From a virus: DNA of 20,685 bases. Below, one piece after another: positions 4,757-13,714 of the stretch. The stretch spans positions 1-20,685 of IMG/VR virus record IMGVR_UViG_3300008117_000371; one strand, given 5' to 3'. How positions within the stretch are numbered: the stretch's first letter is position 1; each line of letters opens with the position of its first letter. The translations under genes were made by a program, and so were the position numbers. Below the pieces are notes generated by a model. That model did not search any database and was not told the DNA's origin. It saw nothing but the letters and a program-made list of their open reading frames with translations.

Positions 4757-6639
4757 AGCAAAGCCTGGTCGATTACCTTTTCAACAGCGCCTTTGACGTC
4801 AACGAGAGGGTCAGGTACTACTTGGACAAGATTGGCGACATACAACGGTCTACCTACAAGCCCAAGAAGATGATTATTCCTTCGTTTTCCAGCCGGACGG
4901 AACAGTCCAAGTGGGAGAACGAACAGATACGCAGGACGAGGTTTGGGCACGACGGCATCTGTGGTATGATGTACATGTACACCTACTTCTGGAAAATGAA
5001 GTCCAAGAACGGTGGTCTTATATCCCCGGAGTTTCGAAGGTGCAATGCGGAATTTTTCAACCTCATTGAGTCTTGCCTGTACGGCGAGTCAAGCATCTAC
5101 CCCGACAATACCGGTAAGGGCGTCATCCTCGGTGGACGGCGCCGTTGGGGCAAGTCGTACAGCCTTGCCAACGCGATGTACTGCACGGCGATCCACAACC
5201 CCTATTCGGAGATTGGTTTCACATCCAAGTCCGAAGAGGACATGAAGAAGTTCATGAGCGACGTGCTGAAGACCGGTTACAACAACCTGCCGTCTTTCCT
5301 ACGCGCTACATCCATGGCCGGTAACTCGGCGTCGCGCCTAGAGTTCGCCAAGAAGATTCGCGACAAGGATGGCAACATCAAGAAGGTGGGTCTTAACTCG
5401 GTGATCTTTGGTCGTTCGCCTGAGCCGACGTCGTTTGAGGGATCCGGTATGCGCATGGTGGTGTACGAGGAGCCTGGCAAGTGGGACCCAGGGCAGCTCA
5501 AGCAGAACTGGTCTTATACGGAGCCGGCTTTGGCAGCAGATGACGGTATCACCCGGAAGGGCGTTCCCATCCTCGCTGGTACGGCGGGAGATGCCGCAGA
5601 GAATGGCGATGACTTCAAGGACTTTTGGTACAACGCGGAGGGCTATGGCCTTATCCGCTACTTTGCTGCCGGGTGGAGTGGGTTCATGATTGACAACGAG
5701 TTAGGCAACGAGAATGTCATTGAGGGGTTAAAGTACATCCTTAGTGAGCGCGAGAAAAAGCGTAAGCAGTCCATGAAGCGGTATTACGACTTCATCGTTC
5801 AGTACCCCTTGGAGGCCGAGGAAATGTTCATTCAGGTGGGTGATTCGCCTTTTGACGTGGAGTTAATTAACAACCGCATTGCCCATTTGGACACCCATCC
5901 CCCCAAGATGAAGAGGGGTTTATTCCGCAAATCCAACGACAAGGTGGTATTCATCCCTAAGGAAGACGGGGATGTCATCATGTTGGAGGAACCCTCTGAC
6001 GACGTTCAGTATGCCGCCGGGTGTGACCCGACGGATGGTGCCAAGAAAGAAGGCATTGGCTCAGACTTGTCGTTCTTCATCGCGAAGGGACTGCACTTGG
6101 GGGAAGAGGAGACGCACAGCGGTGGTGCCGTATTGCAGTATACAGCCAAGCCAAAGGATATGAACGAAGCCTACGAGCAATGCGCCCTGGCGGTGGAGTA
6201 CTACAGCAAGAAGAGCACCTGCACGGTGTTGATTGAAAGAAACAGGGCCCGAATGATATCCTACTTCCAGGATCGGGACTTAACGAAGTTTCTGGCGAAA
6301 AAGCCGCCTAAGATTGGCAAATTAGCCAGGCCGGGGAATGTCGTTGAATACGGCGTTTACATGGACGAAATGGTTAAGGATCAGATGATTGGCGTTATTG
6401 ATGATGACCTGACGTCCAACATTGAACATTACCATTACTCTGATTTGCTGTCGGATTTGGCGAATTACAACCCGGACAACAAGAAGAAAAAGTACGACCG
6501 AGTGGATGCTTGGGGCCTTACTTTGATTAATTTACGAACCGTAGCCAAAAGCCGTTTGTTAAGAAAAGAGACAAGCCATGACCTGTTCAAGGGTTTTGAC
6601 TATGTTTTTAGTAAGGAGGGAAAACTACAACGTAAATGA
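4753..6639 (+). CDS. terL: Terminase large subunit (packaging ATPase-nuclease)
   Basis: The 628-residue protein has both terminase modules. ATPase: Walker A GGRRRWGKS at 127-135, an arginine-rich variant of the G-x4-GK-S/T loop; Walker B MVVYEE at 235-240 with catalytic Glu 239 or 240; coupling motif ILAGTAG at about 273-279. Nuclease (RNase H-like): GCDPTDG with Asp 425, LIERNR with Glu 495, and YDRVDAWGL with Asp 582/585. It docks on the portal, pumps DNA into the procapsid and cuts the concatemer. It is full length and its genes overlap on both sides (ATGA at 4753-4756 and 6636-6639), so the small-subunit candidate, terminase and portal are coupled. Packaging strategy (headful or site-specific) cannot be read from the sequence. 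Confidence 0.95.
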   Translation: MKQSLVDYLFNSAFDVNERVRYYLDKIGDIQRSTYKPKKMIIPSFSSRTEQSKWENEQIRRTRFGHDGICGMMYMYTYFWKMKSKNGGLISPEFRRCNAEFFNLIESCLYGESSIYPDNTGKGVILGGRRRWGKSYSLANAMYCTAIHNPYSEIGFTSKSEEDMKKFMSDVLKTGYNNLPSFLRATSMAGNSASRLEFAKKIRDKDGNIKKVGLNSVIFGRSPEPTSFEGSGMRMVVYEEPGKWDPGQLKQNWSYTEPALAADDGITRKGVPILAGTAGDAAENGDDFKDFWYNAEGYGLIRYFAAGWSGFMIDNELGNENVIEGLKYILSEREKKRKQSMKRYYDFIVQYPLEAEEMFIQVGDSPFDVELINNRIAHLDTHPPKMKRGLFRKSNDKVVFIPKEDGDVIMLEEPSDDVQYAAGCDPTDGAKKEGIGSDLSFFIAKGLHLGEEETHSGGAVLQYTAKPKDMNEAYEQCALAVEYYSKKSTCTVLIERNRARMISYFQDRDLTKFLAKKPPKIGKLARPGNVVEYGVYMDEMVKDQMIGVIDDDLTSNIEHYHYSDLLSDLANYNPDNKKKKYDRVDAWGLTLINLRTVAKSRLLRKETSHDLFKGFDYVFSKEGKLQRK

Positions 6640-8861
6640 GCGCTACTGCAATACAAACAACTTTCCCCAATATGTGGGTCCAAGACTCGCAGAAAGGGGA
6701 GGATTATCACAAGCAAGCCATCTTGGCTATTCTTGGGCAGACGGTGGCGAACGGTTACATCCCCAACCTTTACACGGCCATGGACCGGTCCATGAACTTC
6801 TACAACGGAGACTACGACCTTTCCAAGAAGTTTGACTTCCTGCAGAAGGATTACAACGGACGGAGCCTTCCCGCGCTGTGGATTAACTTCAACAAGATCC
6901 GCAACAAGGTCAACCTCCTGGAAGGGGAGGTGGCTATTCAGAAGCTGGACGTATCGTGCAAGACGCTGAATCGTGACGCGGTATCCCGCAAGATGAAGAA
7001 GAAGTCTTCCATCATTGCCCAGAAGATTATGATGTCCATCATGCCAAAGATTGACCCTACGGGGGAACTCATTGAGATGAAGGAGCCGGATTTTCTGCCG
7101 TATTCGGAGGAGGAGCTGGACCTCTACATGCGTTCCTCTTACAAGGAACCCATTGAGCGTACCATGGATTCCATCTTACGCTATGAGATTGAGAGGGACA
7201 AATACGTGCAGACCAGGCTTGCCTTTTGGAGGGACATCCTCATAACCGGCCGGGCTATTGGTAAGCACGAACTCAAGTACGGAAAGCCACACATCCGTCG
7301 TGTAGACCCGAGGTATGTCATCGTGGATCCTTACGTCTTTGACGACAGCTTTAGTACATCCGCATTCATTGGTGAATGGCGCTACGCTCCGGTTACGGAG
7401 GTCTGCGACACCTATGGCTTGACGCTCGAGGAGTTGAATACGATAAGGTACGACCAGGGTTCTTGGCTATGGGGCGGTTATTCGCAGAACGGAACGAACT
7501 TCCTATTGCCCTACATCACCGTGAACAACCAGTTTATGTGCTTGGTGTTTTACGCAGAGTGGAGAGACATCCGCCAAGTGCGCGCTAAGGTAACCGTGGA
7601 CCAATACGGCGGTGAGCACGTCAAAATCCTAGGGAAAGACGAAAAGCCCAAGTTGACGGAGAAGGAGAAGGAGCACGGCGGACGCATTGAGACGAGGAAC
7701 ATCGAGACGATCCGCAAGGCAACCCTTGTGGGGTCAAGCGTCGTGAAGGAGTGGGGCGAGATGAACAACATCGTAAGGGATAGCGTTGACAACCCGGTGA
7801 AAGCCGAGTACAGCTACACAATTATCTCTCCTCAGTACACCAACTTTAGGACCGTATCCAAGGTTGAGGAGATGTCTGCTCTGCAGGAGTTCAAGGACCT
7901 GATCATGTACACCGTGCAGCAGGAGATGTCAACGGCAGGCCGTAAGGGTTTCGTCTACGACCTTCGCTACAAGCCGGACAACCTGCAGTTGCAGGACGTG
8001 ATGTACTACCTGAAGACCTCCGGTATTGCATTTACGAGCAGCGGACAGGAAGCGGTACCGCCCAACGGTAACCCATTCCCGAGCATTGACACGGGTATTT
8101 CGAATTCTATCAACTTGTACTTGAACCTGGCATCGTACATCGACATGGAGATTGACAAGATCTCCGGAATCAACGACGCTCGTCAAGGCTTTCAGAAAGG
8201 TGACGCTCTTGTAGGCGTCAGCCAAATGGCCGTCATGCAGAGCAGTCTGATTACACAGCCGTTGAACAAGGCTTTTGAAATCTTTGAGAACGAGTTGTTG
8301 CAGAAGTACGCGAACTACATCAAGACCATTTTCCCATTCTTAAAGGAGCAGTATGAACCCATCGTATCGGAAATCGGCGTTGACATTATGGAGATTGACG
8401 AAGATGTACCTCTTCAGGATTATGGTATTTTTGTCAAGGTTAACTCCGATGATATCATGAACAACCGTCAGCGGTTCGAGAGCATTGTTACCACGGCTGT
8501 ACAGTCAAGCAATGTCACCCTCGCCGAGGCGATGGTACTGCTCTACAACCCCGACACGAAGGAGGCTGTTAAGAAGTTCTTGGCTCTGCAGGATCGCAAA
8601 GCAGCGCAAGCACAACAGGCCCAGGAACAGCAGGGCGCCATGCAGCAGCAGCTCATGCAACAACAAATGCTTGGCGACACGGAGAAGCAAATCCAGGTGG
8701 ATAGAGCTCGCTCCGAGAACAAAGGTCAACTTCAGGTGTTAAGAGAAGAGTTAAAGAACCGCACGATGGAGCAGCAAACTCAACTTGATATGCTCAAAAA
8801 AGAACAGGAGCAGAACTTTAACCTCATCGTTGAAGCGTTAAAAGAACAAAAAACCCAATAA
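6636..8861 (+). CDS. Portal protein (P22/crAss-like size)
   Basis: The 741-residue protein follows large terminase directly and has the size of P22-type portals. Visible segments include an N-terminal helical region with ALWINFNKIRNKVNLLEGEV (about 80-99), and a DPRYVIVDPYVFDDS stretch (about 224-238) typical of the portal wing. A helical stem-like region contains DKISGINDARQGFQKG and VSQMAVMQSSLITQPLN (about 507-544). The Gln-rich C-terminal coiled coil (about 651-741) suggests a helical barrel reaching into the head. Twelve copies would form the DNA channel at one vertex, binding terminase during packaging and the neck proteins afterwards. The start overlaps the terminase stop. AAGGAGG at 6613-6619 is too far upstream to be a good ribosome site. 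A 2-nt gap separates it from the scaffold gene. Confidence 0.88.
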   Translation: MSATAIQTTFPNMWVQDSQKGEDYHKQAILAILGQTVANGYIPNLYTAMDRSMNFYNGDYDLSKKFDFLQKDYNGRSLPALWINFNKIRNKVNLLEGEVAIQKLDVSCKTLNRDAVSRKMKKKSSIIAQKIMMSIMPKIDPTGELIEMKEPDFLPYSEEELDLYMRSSYKEPIERTMDSILRYEIERDKYVQTRLAFWRDILITGRAIGKHELKYGKPHIRRVDPRYVIVDPYVFDDSFSTSAFIGEWRYAPVTEVCDTYGLTLEELNTIRYDQGSWLWGGYSQNGTNFLLPYITVNNQFMCLVFYAEWRDIRQVRAKVTVDQYGGEHVKILGKDEKPKLTEKEKEHGGRIETRNIETIRKATLVGSSVVKEWGEMNNIVRDSVDNPVKAEYSYTIISPQYTNFRTVSKVEEMSALQEFKDLIMYTVQQEMSTAGRKGFVYDLRYKPDNLQLQDVMYYLKTSGIAFTSSGQEAVPPNGNPFPSIDTGISNSINLYLNLASYIDMEIDKISGINDARQGFQKGDALVGVSQMAVMQSSLITQPLNKAFEIFENELLQKYANYIKTIFPFLKEQYEPIVSEIGVDIMEIDEDVPLQDYGIFVKVNSDDIMNNRQRFESIVTTAVQSSNVTLAEAMVLLYNPDTKEAVKKFLALQDRKAAQAQQAQEQQGAMQQQLMQQQMLGDTEKQIQVDRARSENKGQLQVLREELKNRTMEQQTQLDMLKKEQEQNFNLIVEALKEQKTQ

Positions 8862-8863
8862 AC

Positions 8864-10000
8864 ATGTCAGAAGAATTAGAACAACTAGCCCTTCAGAAGC
8901 TGAATGGCGAGCCAACAGGCGTGGCCATTAATGGCGACGAGAACGAGCAAGCAGCGTTGAATGCACTCAACGGTCAACCTGAAGCGCCACCACAAATTGA
9001 TCCACAGACCCCTGAGGTCTCAAGCGAAACACCGGTTGATTTGGATGACGAACCAAATGGAGACGAACCGGCAAACGAAACCGGTACAGAAAATGTTAAT
9101 GCAGATGAGAACCCTAACACGGACCTCAATTTCGACATTGACCTTGACGAAGGCGTTGAAGTACCTGCTACGGATGATTTCGTAACAAAGTACAAAAACG
9201 AGTTTGAGGAACTTGGACTTGAGGGAGTTAACACCTCCCAGGATTTTGTAGAAAAGTTCAAGAACCTAAAGCAGGAACTGGAGGAAACGAAAGAATCCAC
9301 CAAGACCGTCTTCGCCAACGATATGATCCGAGAGGCGAATGAGATCATGAAGCAGGGAGGTGACTGGCTGAGTTATTTAGGCTTGTCGACTCTTGATTAC
9401 GATTCAGTCCCCGACGTGGAACTTTTATCGTATGAGCTTAAATCCGACTTTGATACAAAGGAGGAACTTGATGAGTACATCGCCTCCCTTGACGAGACCC
9501 AAATTCGCCTTAACGCGAAGAGGATACGAAAGGACTTGAAGTTGCAGCAGGATACTCAGAAGCAACAGATTGCCTTACAGGCGCAGGAGCATCAGCGTGT
9601 TTACGATGAGAACCTCCGTAAGGCAATCAACGGCATCGACAAAGTGGACAGGGTTAAGGTCAAAGACCAGGACCGTGCAAGCATCCAAAAGATGCTCACC
9701 ACCTACAACGATAAAGCCAAAGCAACTGAGTTCCAGATCAAGCACTTCCTGAAGCCTAATGGAGAACCGGATTTCCAAAAGATGGTGCAAAGCGCCTACA
9801 AATTGGAGATGTTCGACAAGGTACTTGAGTACGCTACCCGTAGCGCCAAGAATTCAGGAAAAGCCGCTGTGATTCAAAACTTGTCCAACGTAGAGAGACC
9901 GAAAGCAACGAACATTGCTGAGACTACTCCACGAAAGGCTTTGTCTACTGTTGAATCAGAAGTTGAAAGGTTGAGAAAGGGTGAAAAACCTTTGTTCTAA
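8864..10000 (+). CDS. Probable scaffolding protein
   Basis: The 378-residue protein lies between portal and capsid genes, the classic scaffold position. Residues 1-115 are low-complexity and very acidic (repeated Asp, Glu, Asn, Pro). The middle and C-terminal parts are helical and coiled-coil-like (KFKNLKQELEETKESTK, about 130-146; LKLQQDTQKQQIALQAQ, about 225-241). The C-terminal tail is basic (VERLRKGEKPLF), as in scaffolds that contact the capsid protein electrostatically. It would direct procapsid assembly and then leave or be degraded. No protease signature is visible in it or next to it, so how it is removed is unclear. There is no sequence motif that proves the role; order, composition and size support it. 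Confidence 0.7.
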   Translation: MSEELEQLALQKLNGEPTGVAINGDENEQAALNALNGQPEAPPQIDPQTPEVSSETPVDLDDEPNGDEPANETGTENVNADENPNTDLNFDIDLDEGVEVPATDDFVTKYKNEFEELGLEGVNTSQDFVEKFKNLKQELEETKESTKTVFANDMIREANEIMKQGGDWLSYLGLSTLDYDSVPDVELLSYELKSDFDTKEELDEYIASLDETQIRLNAKRIRKDLKLQQDTQKQQIALQAQEHQRVYDENLRKAINGIDKVDRVKVKDQDRASIQKMLTTYNDKAKATEFQIKHFLKPNGEPDFQKMVQSAYKLEMFDKVLEYATRSAKNSGKAAVIQNLSNVERPKATNIAETTPRKALSTVESEVERLRKGEKPLF

Positions 10001-10019
10001 ACTTAAATAAACAAAAAAA

Positions 10020-11396
10020 ATGGCTTACATTAATACAGGCAATCCAAGCAACAATGCTCCTGGCGTTATCCAAACCGGTAACGTAAACGGGCAATATGTT
10101 TTCGGGGGCATTCAAAAACCCGACTTCAGCGACTACATCACGTATCGCTTCCCTCAGTACACCATCACAACCCTCTTGGGCCGTATCGGTCGTAAGAACC
10201 CCGTTGTTGGCAACGACTTCTTCAGCTGGTTTGAGAAGGGCAAGTTCCGTCAATCGGTTACCACCACGACTGCTCCAGTAGGTGCTTCTGGTGACTCAAC
10301 CGGTACCGTGACCGTTCCATCCGGAACTCAAGCGTCCTTCTTGGTCGGTGACGTTATCCGCTTTGAAAACGATGTTTATGCCACCATCACTGGTTTAACT
10401 GGTGCCGGAGGTAATGGCGCATCCGGAACGCTAAACATTGTATCTCTTGGGGCCACCTTTGGTTCAAGCATCGCAACTAATGGAATTAAGTTTGCTCACC
10501 TGTACAACCTGCAACAGGAGTATTCCGACAGCCCATCCGGTCGTGTATGGCAGGAAAGCCAAGTGAATGAGTACATGGGTATCATGCGTCGTTCTGTGGT
10601 CTGTTCCACTACTCAAAGTTCTAACCTCAAGTACGTAAAGAAGTCTGACAGCGAGTGGTCTTACTACTACATCAACGAGATGGAGACCATGCAAGAGATG
10701 GCCATGGACCGCGAGATGTACATCTTGGCAGCCAAGGCTAGCACTACCAGCACCACAAACAACCTTCTTTCTGGAAGCACTCGTTTGGGAGGTAACGGTA
10801 TCTTGCAGCGTGTGATCACCAGCGGTGTTGTAGGAACCTACTCCTCTGCTATTGCCGAGACCGACTTGGCCGAGCAAGTTCGCTTGATGTGCTTGAACAG
10901 CAACGCAACCGAGTTCACCGTGCTTTGCGGTAGCTCTGCCTATGCTGACGCTCAGTTCGCACTCCGCGACTACACCTTGAACGGTGGCATCAGCTTCGGC
11001 GTGTTCTCTGGCGATGGCATCATGACCGGTTTGAACATCACCAAGTACAAGTTCATGGACAAAATCTTGAACTTCGTTCTGTACTACCCATTCGCCAACG
11101 AGGCTCTGTTCCCTGCTCCTGCCACTTCCGGCATCAACTGGGATAAAGCCATGTTGTTCTTGAACATGGGTACCGACGATCGTGGCAACCCGCTCATCAA
11201 CTTGCGCTATAAGCAAGACCTGTTGGGCCAAAGCCTTGAGTTCCGCCGTACTGTCCAGGAAGGTATCACCTCTCCAGAAGCCGGTGCCGGAGCCTCTCGT
11301 TCTAACGGTAAAGATGGATTCACGGTAGACTTCTACTCTTCCATCGGTGTTGAATTGCGCGCAGCCAACAACCACGGTTTGTTGTACGCAGCGTAA
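10020..11396 (+). CDS. Major capsid protein (HK97-fold, inferred)
   Basis: The 458-residue protein follows the scaffold and precedes a strong terminator, the usual place of the capsid gene. It shows a mixed alpha/beta pattern with an N-terminal arm (about 1-45) and a long central helix-rich region with YYYINEMETMQEMAMDREMY (about 215-234). A late beta part includes WDKAMLFLNMG and GFTVDFYSSIGVELRAANNH. A Gly/Thr/Ser-rich beta segment at about 80-156 looks like an insertion or extended loop, which could sit on the capsid surface. The start follows a long A-rich leader (AAATAAACAAAAAAA), typical of highly translated Bacteroidota genes. Codon use looks biased to C-ending codons, consistent with high expression. 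HK97 fold is expected for the order but not demonstrable by eye. Confidence 0.8.
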   Translation: MAYINTGNPSNNAPGVIQTGNVNGQYVFGGIQKPDFSDYITYRFPQYTITTLLGRIGRKNPVVGNDFFSWFEKGKFRQSVTTTTAPVGASGDSTGTVTVPSGTQASFLVGDVIRFENDVYATITGLTGAGGNGASGTLNIVSLGATFGSSIATNGIKFAHLYNLQQEYSDSPSGRVWQESQVNEYMGIMRRSVVCSTTQSSNLKYVKKSDSEWSYYYINEMETMQEMAMDREMYILAAKASTTSTTNNLLSGSTRLGGNGILQRVITSGVVGTYSSAIAETDLAEQVRLMCLNSNATEFTVLCGSSAYADAQFALRDYTLNGGISFGVFSGDGIMTGLNITKYKFMDKILNFVLYYPFANEALFPAPATSGINWDKAMLFLNMGTDDRGNPLINLRYKQDLLGQSLEFRRTVQEGITSPEAGAGASRSNGKDGFTVDFYSSIGVELRAANNHGLLYAA

Positions 11397-11418
11397 CCCC
11401 TCTTATCGGAGGAAACGA

Positions 11419-11450
11419 AGCCCTCGCCCACAAGGCGGGGGCTTTTGTTT
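11419..11450 (+). terminator. Intrinsic terminator after the capsid gene
   Basis: AGCCCTCGCC (11419-11428) pairs with GGCGGGGGCT (11434-11443): ten pairs, one of them G-U, around a cacaa loop. A T-rich tail TTTTGTTTT follows. It sits 23 bp after the capsid stop and ends the head-gene transcription unit. Confidence 0.9.
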
Positions 11451-11498
11451 TGGAACTAATTGTAGTGTTTGTTGTTATTAGGCTATAAAATACAACAA

Positions 11499-12299
11499 AT
11501 GGCAACAACTAAAGACTTTGAAGCCTTTATGCTTCAATCCGGAAACGGCGGAACCTTTCACTTTTCCGAATACCGGACTCTTGACGGGAAGATTCATCGG
11601 CTCACTGAAACGATTCTCCCGGATGGTCGCACAAGGTACAAGCGTTTTCACTTGAACGCGGACGAACCCTATATGATTCACAAAAGCAACGAAGAGCTCA
11701 TGGAGTTCTTTATGAACCACCCCAACAACCCTGAATCGCCATGGTTTAACGGCAAGGCTTTGTTTAAGCGCTTACAGCCCGAGGTTGATTCACAACAGCG
11801 CATTGAGGACAAGCTTTTGAACGCCAAAGCCCTTACCCTTGCTTCAGAGCTGAAAGGACGGAGACTCTTGGAAGTTGCCTCGCTATGTGGTATGTTCTAC
11901 GATGAGGAGGACGAAATTGCAGCCTTTGAGGGCGTATTGACCTTTGCTGACCGCGATCCTAAGCAGTTCTTAAAGATTTACAACATCCCCAACAAGGAAG
12001 CCCGTATGCGTCACTTGGTGCGTACAGCGGTCTCTCGTGGCGTTATCGCAACCGGCGATGGGGTTTACCGCTTTGGTAGTTACACCCTTGGTGTTGACGA
12101 AAACTCAACCATTGGTAAGCTCGTCAACGAGAAGGAAGTCCTTGAGATGATTGAGAGCCGTCTTGGATTCTTGGAATCCGACAGGGAGGCGAAGGCTGAG
12201 AAGCCTGCCCCAAGCGTTGCCCCGGAGCCTGCGCAGAAAGAGCCAGAGATCACGATGGCCGATATCAACAAGTATGCCAGGAACAGGAAGCCCCAATAA
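11499..12299 (+). CDS. Conserved-looking hypothetical phage protein
   Basis: The 266-residue protein is not recognised. Residues 1-60 look beta-rich (GGTFHFSEYRTLDGKIHRLT). The middle is helical and charged, and about 151-197 (FLKIYNIPNKEARMRHLV, then SRGVIATGDGVYRFGSYTLG) resembles a small winged-helix-like unit. The C-terminus is Ala/Pro/Glu-rich and flexible (about 226-250) before a final helix MADINKYARN. The frame is open upstream to a TTG at 11469. ATG at 11499 is preferred because it follows an A-rich leader and keeps the coding part away from the terminator just upstream. It begins a new transcription unit between two terminators and is followed by the collagen-like gene after 12 bp. 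A head-associated or DNA-binding virion role is possible but unproven. Confidence 0.7.
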   Translation: MATTKDFEAFMLQSGNGGTFHFSEYRTLDGKIHRLTETILPDGRTRYKRFHLNADEPYMIHKSNEELMEFFMNHPNNPESPWFNGKALFKRLQPEVDSQQRIEDKLLNAKALTLASELKGRRLLEVASLCGMFYDEEDEIAAFEGVLTFADRDPKQFLKIYNIPNKEARMRHLVRTAVSRGVIATGDGVYRFGSYTLGVDENSTIGKLVNEKEVLEMIESRLGFLESDREAKAEKPAPSVAPEPAQKEPEITMADINKYARNRKPQ

Positions 12300-12302
12300 G
12301 GA
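12297..12302 (+). promoter_or_regulatory. Shine-Dalgarno-like AAGGAG
   Basis: AAGGAG overlaps the stop codon of the preceding gene and lies 9 bases before the ATG at 12312. It is one of few good ribosome-site matches in the window, so translation of the collagen-like gene may differ from its neighbours. Confidence 0.4.
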
Positions 12303-12311
12303 GCACAAGCA

Positions 12312-12878
12312 ATGGCGTCAACATTTACAGATACAGAACTACGCATCTTGAGGTACCGAGAAAGGCACCCAGACGCTAGTCCTGTTGAAATAGCCGCAAA
12401 TATCGGATCTTCGTCTGATAGGGTAGCTACGTTTTTGGCTACTCAAACGTCACAAGTTGCTGTTCCGCAAGTACAACTTGACGAAATAGAAACAGCCTAC
12501 ATTGAACAAAGCGATTTGATTCTGCGATTTGTCAGCGGTCGATTAGTCAATGCCGGCAGAGTTGTTGGCAGCAATGGTGCTACTGGGCCTGCGGGTCCAA
12601 CCGGAGCATCCGGAAGTACGGGCTCAACAGGCCCACAAGGCCCAGCAGGACCTATTGGAAATACAGGTCCAAAAGGAGACTCAGGGAATGATGGACCACA
12701 AGGCCCACAAGGACCGCAAGGACCGGCAGGGCCTGCGGGTCCTGGGTTCAGCAATGGAGATGCCAAGGGAGACATCAAGTACTGGGATGGGTCTTCCTGG
12801 AAGAACTTAGCCGTAGGCACAACCAACCAAGTGCTGACTGTTGGAGAAAACGACGACCTAGAATGGACTGACAAGTAA
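12312..12878 (+). CDS. Collagen-like protein with N-terminal helix-turn-helix-like region
   Basis: The 188-residue protein has four parts. Residues about 6-42 ([13 protein letters not shown], then [20 protein letters not shown]) look like a helix-turn-helix. Residues 43-88 form a helical linker. Residues 89-145 are exactly 19 Gly-X-Y triplets with many G-P-Q/G-P-A units, a collagen-like trimer stalk. The C-terminal 43 residues ([17 protein letters not shown], then [17 protein letters not shown]) match the short repeat type seen at the ends of phage and bacterial fibres. It is probably a trimeric fibre or head-decoration protein, its N-terminal part anchoring it to the virion. A true DNA-binding role for the HTH-like part is uncertain. 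A UUCG-loop terminator follows 21 bp after the stop. Confidence 0.75.
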   Translation: MASTFTDTELRILRYRERHPDASPVEIAANIGSSSDRVATFLATQTSQVAVPQVQLDEIETAYIEQSDLILRFVSGRLVNAGRVVGSNGATGPAGPTGASGSTGSTGPQGPAGPIGNTGPKGDSGNDGPQGPQGPQGPAGPAGPGFSNGDAKGDIKYWDGSSWKNLAVGTTNQVLTVGENDDLEWTDK

Positions 12879-12899
12879 AAGACTTTCAGTTGGTTTGTT

Positions 12900-12925
12900 A
12901 AGGGAGCTTCGGCTCCCTTTTCTTT
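12900..12925 (+). terminator. Intrinsic terminator with UUCG tetraloop
   Basis: AAGGGAGC (12900-12907), loop TTCG, GCTCCCTT (12912-12919), then a TTTCTTTT tail. The C(UUCG)G closing context makes an unusually stable hairpin. It ends the two-gene unit before the neck genes. Confidence 0.92.
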
Positions 12926-12973
12926 TGAACCCGTGTGTTGGATTGTTTGTTAAATGAAAGATAGAGGTATAAA

Positions 12974-13714
12974 ATGACGACAGCAGAACTAAGCTCAAGG
13001 TTTGATTTGATTTGCGATAAGGTGGGTTCGCCCTACTTTACTGCGACAGAAAAAGCCGATTTCTTTAATACGGCTCAATTGAGCATTATTGACGAGATTA
13101 TTTTTCCTACCAAGAAGCAGGACCGCAAGGACGTCGACATTTTTGACTTCAGCCGAGAAGACGCTTTTCAACAAGGCATCGGAACTTTGGTAAGGACCGT
13201 CACAGTCGCGGGCGTTGGTGCAGGAACTAGGGAAATAGCGTTTTCTGTAATAAACACTTCTCTAGGAAGTGGATCTACATCGCTTTATAAGGTCATTGAC
13301 TTCCTCGTACAAGACGCAACCGGGTCTACAACAAACTATAACAGTGCCAAAAGAGTTAGGACCATCAATGCCGCATCAAGGGTATATGGAAATCTTAGGA
13401 CTTTTAACTCTTTCACAAACAACACGGGTAGGTCTGCGATTTACACGATATCGTCTTTTGCTACCGGGACAACCGGCACGACAAGCCAAGGAAAGATTGA
13501 GTTCTTCCCAGCGGCACCAGTATCGGGCAGCTCTTACTTGGTTGAGGTAGTCGTGTTCCCAAGGACTATAAGCATATCGCCTGTTGTTAATCCCGAGATT
13601 GACCCAATGTTCCATAATGAGCTGCTGTTCCGGTCTCTTCAACTTGCCGGTATATCGATAAGGGAAAAGGAACTTTACGATGGAACTAACATAGAACAAG
13701 CCAAAGAGCAATGA
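12974..13714 (+). CDS. Putative neck/head-completion protein
   Basis: The 246-residue protein begins with a helical segment LSSRFDLICDKVGSPYFTAT (6-25) and EKADFFNTAQLSIIDEIIFP (26-45). A beta-rich Thr/Ser/Gly-rich part follows, and then a C-terminal helix (MFHNELLFRSLQLAGISIRE). This helix, beta-insert, helix layout, and its place before the adaptor-like gene, fit a connector or tail-completion protein of a short-tailed phage. No named family was recognised with confidence. The gene opens a new unit after the terminator. A weak AGAGG lies about 8 bases before the ATG. Its last four bases overlap the next gene (ATGA, 13711-13714). Confidence 0.5.
   Translation: MTTAELSSRFDLICDKVGSPYFTATEKADFFNTAQLSIIDEIIFPTKKQDRKDVDIFDFSREDAFQQGIGTLVRTVTVAGVGAGTREIAFSVINTSLGSGSTSLYKVIDFLVQDATGSTTNYNSAKRVRTINAASRVYGNLRTFNSFTNNTGRSAIYTISSFATGTTGTTSQGKIEFFPAAPVSGSSYLVEVVVFPRTISISPVVNPEIDPMFHNELLFRSLQLAGISIREKELYDGTNIEQAKEQ

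Noticed and set aside
6613-6619. AAGGAGG as ribosome site for the portal gene
   Set aside because: It ends 16 bases before the ATG, too far for efficient use, and it encodes terminase residues. Coupling through the ATGA overlap is simpler.
10464-11375. 303-codon minus-strand open frame
   Set aside because: It lies wholly within the capsid gene and reflects that gene's codon bias.
11469-11498. Upstream TTG start adding ten residues to the 266-residue protein
   Set aside because: The ATG at 11499 has a typical A-rich leader, and the extension (MLLLGYKIQQ) looks like translated leader.
12497-12874. Minus-strand proline/glycine-rich frame opposite the collagen repeats
   Set aside because: It mirrors the Gly-Pro codons of the collagen-like gene and lacks its own signals.
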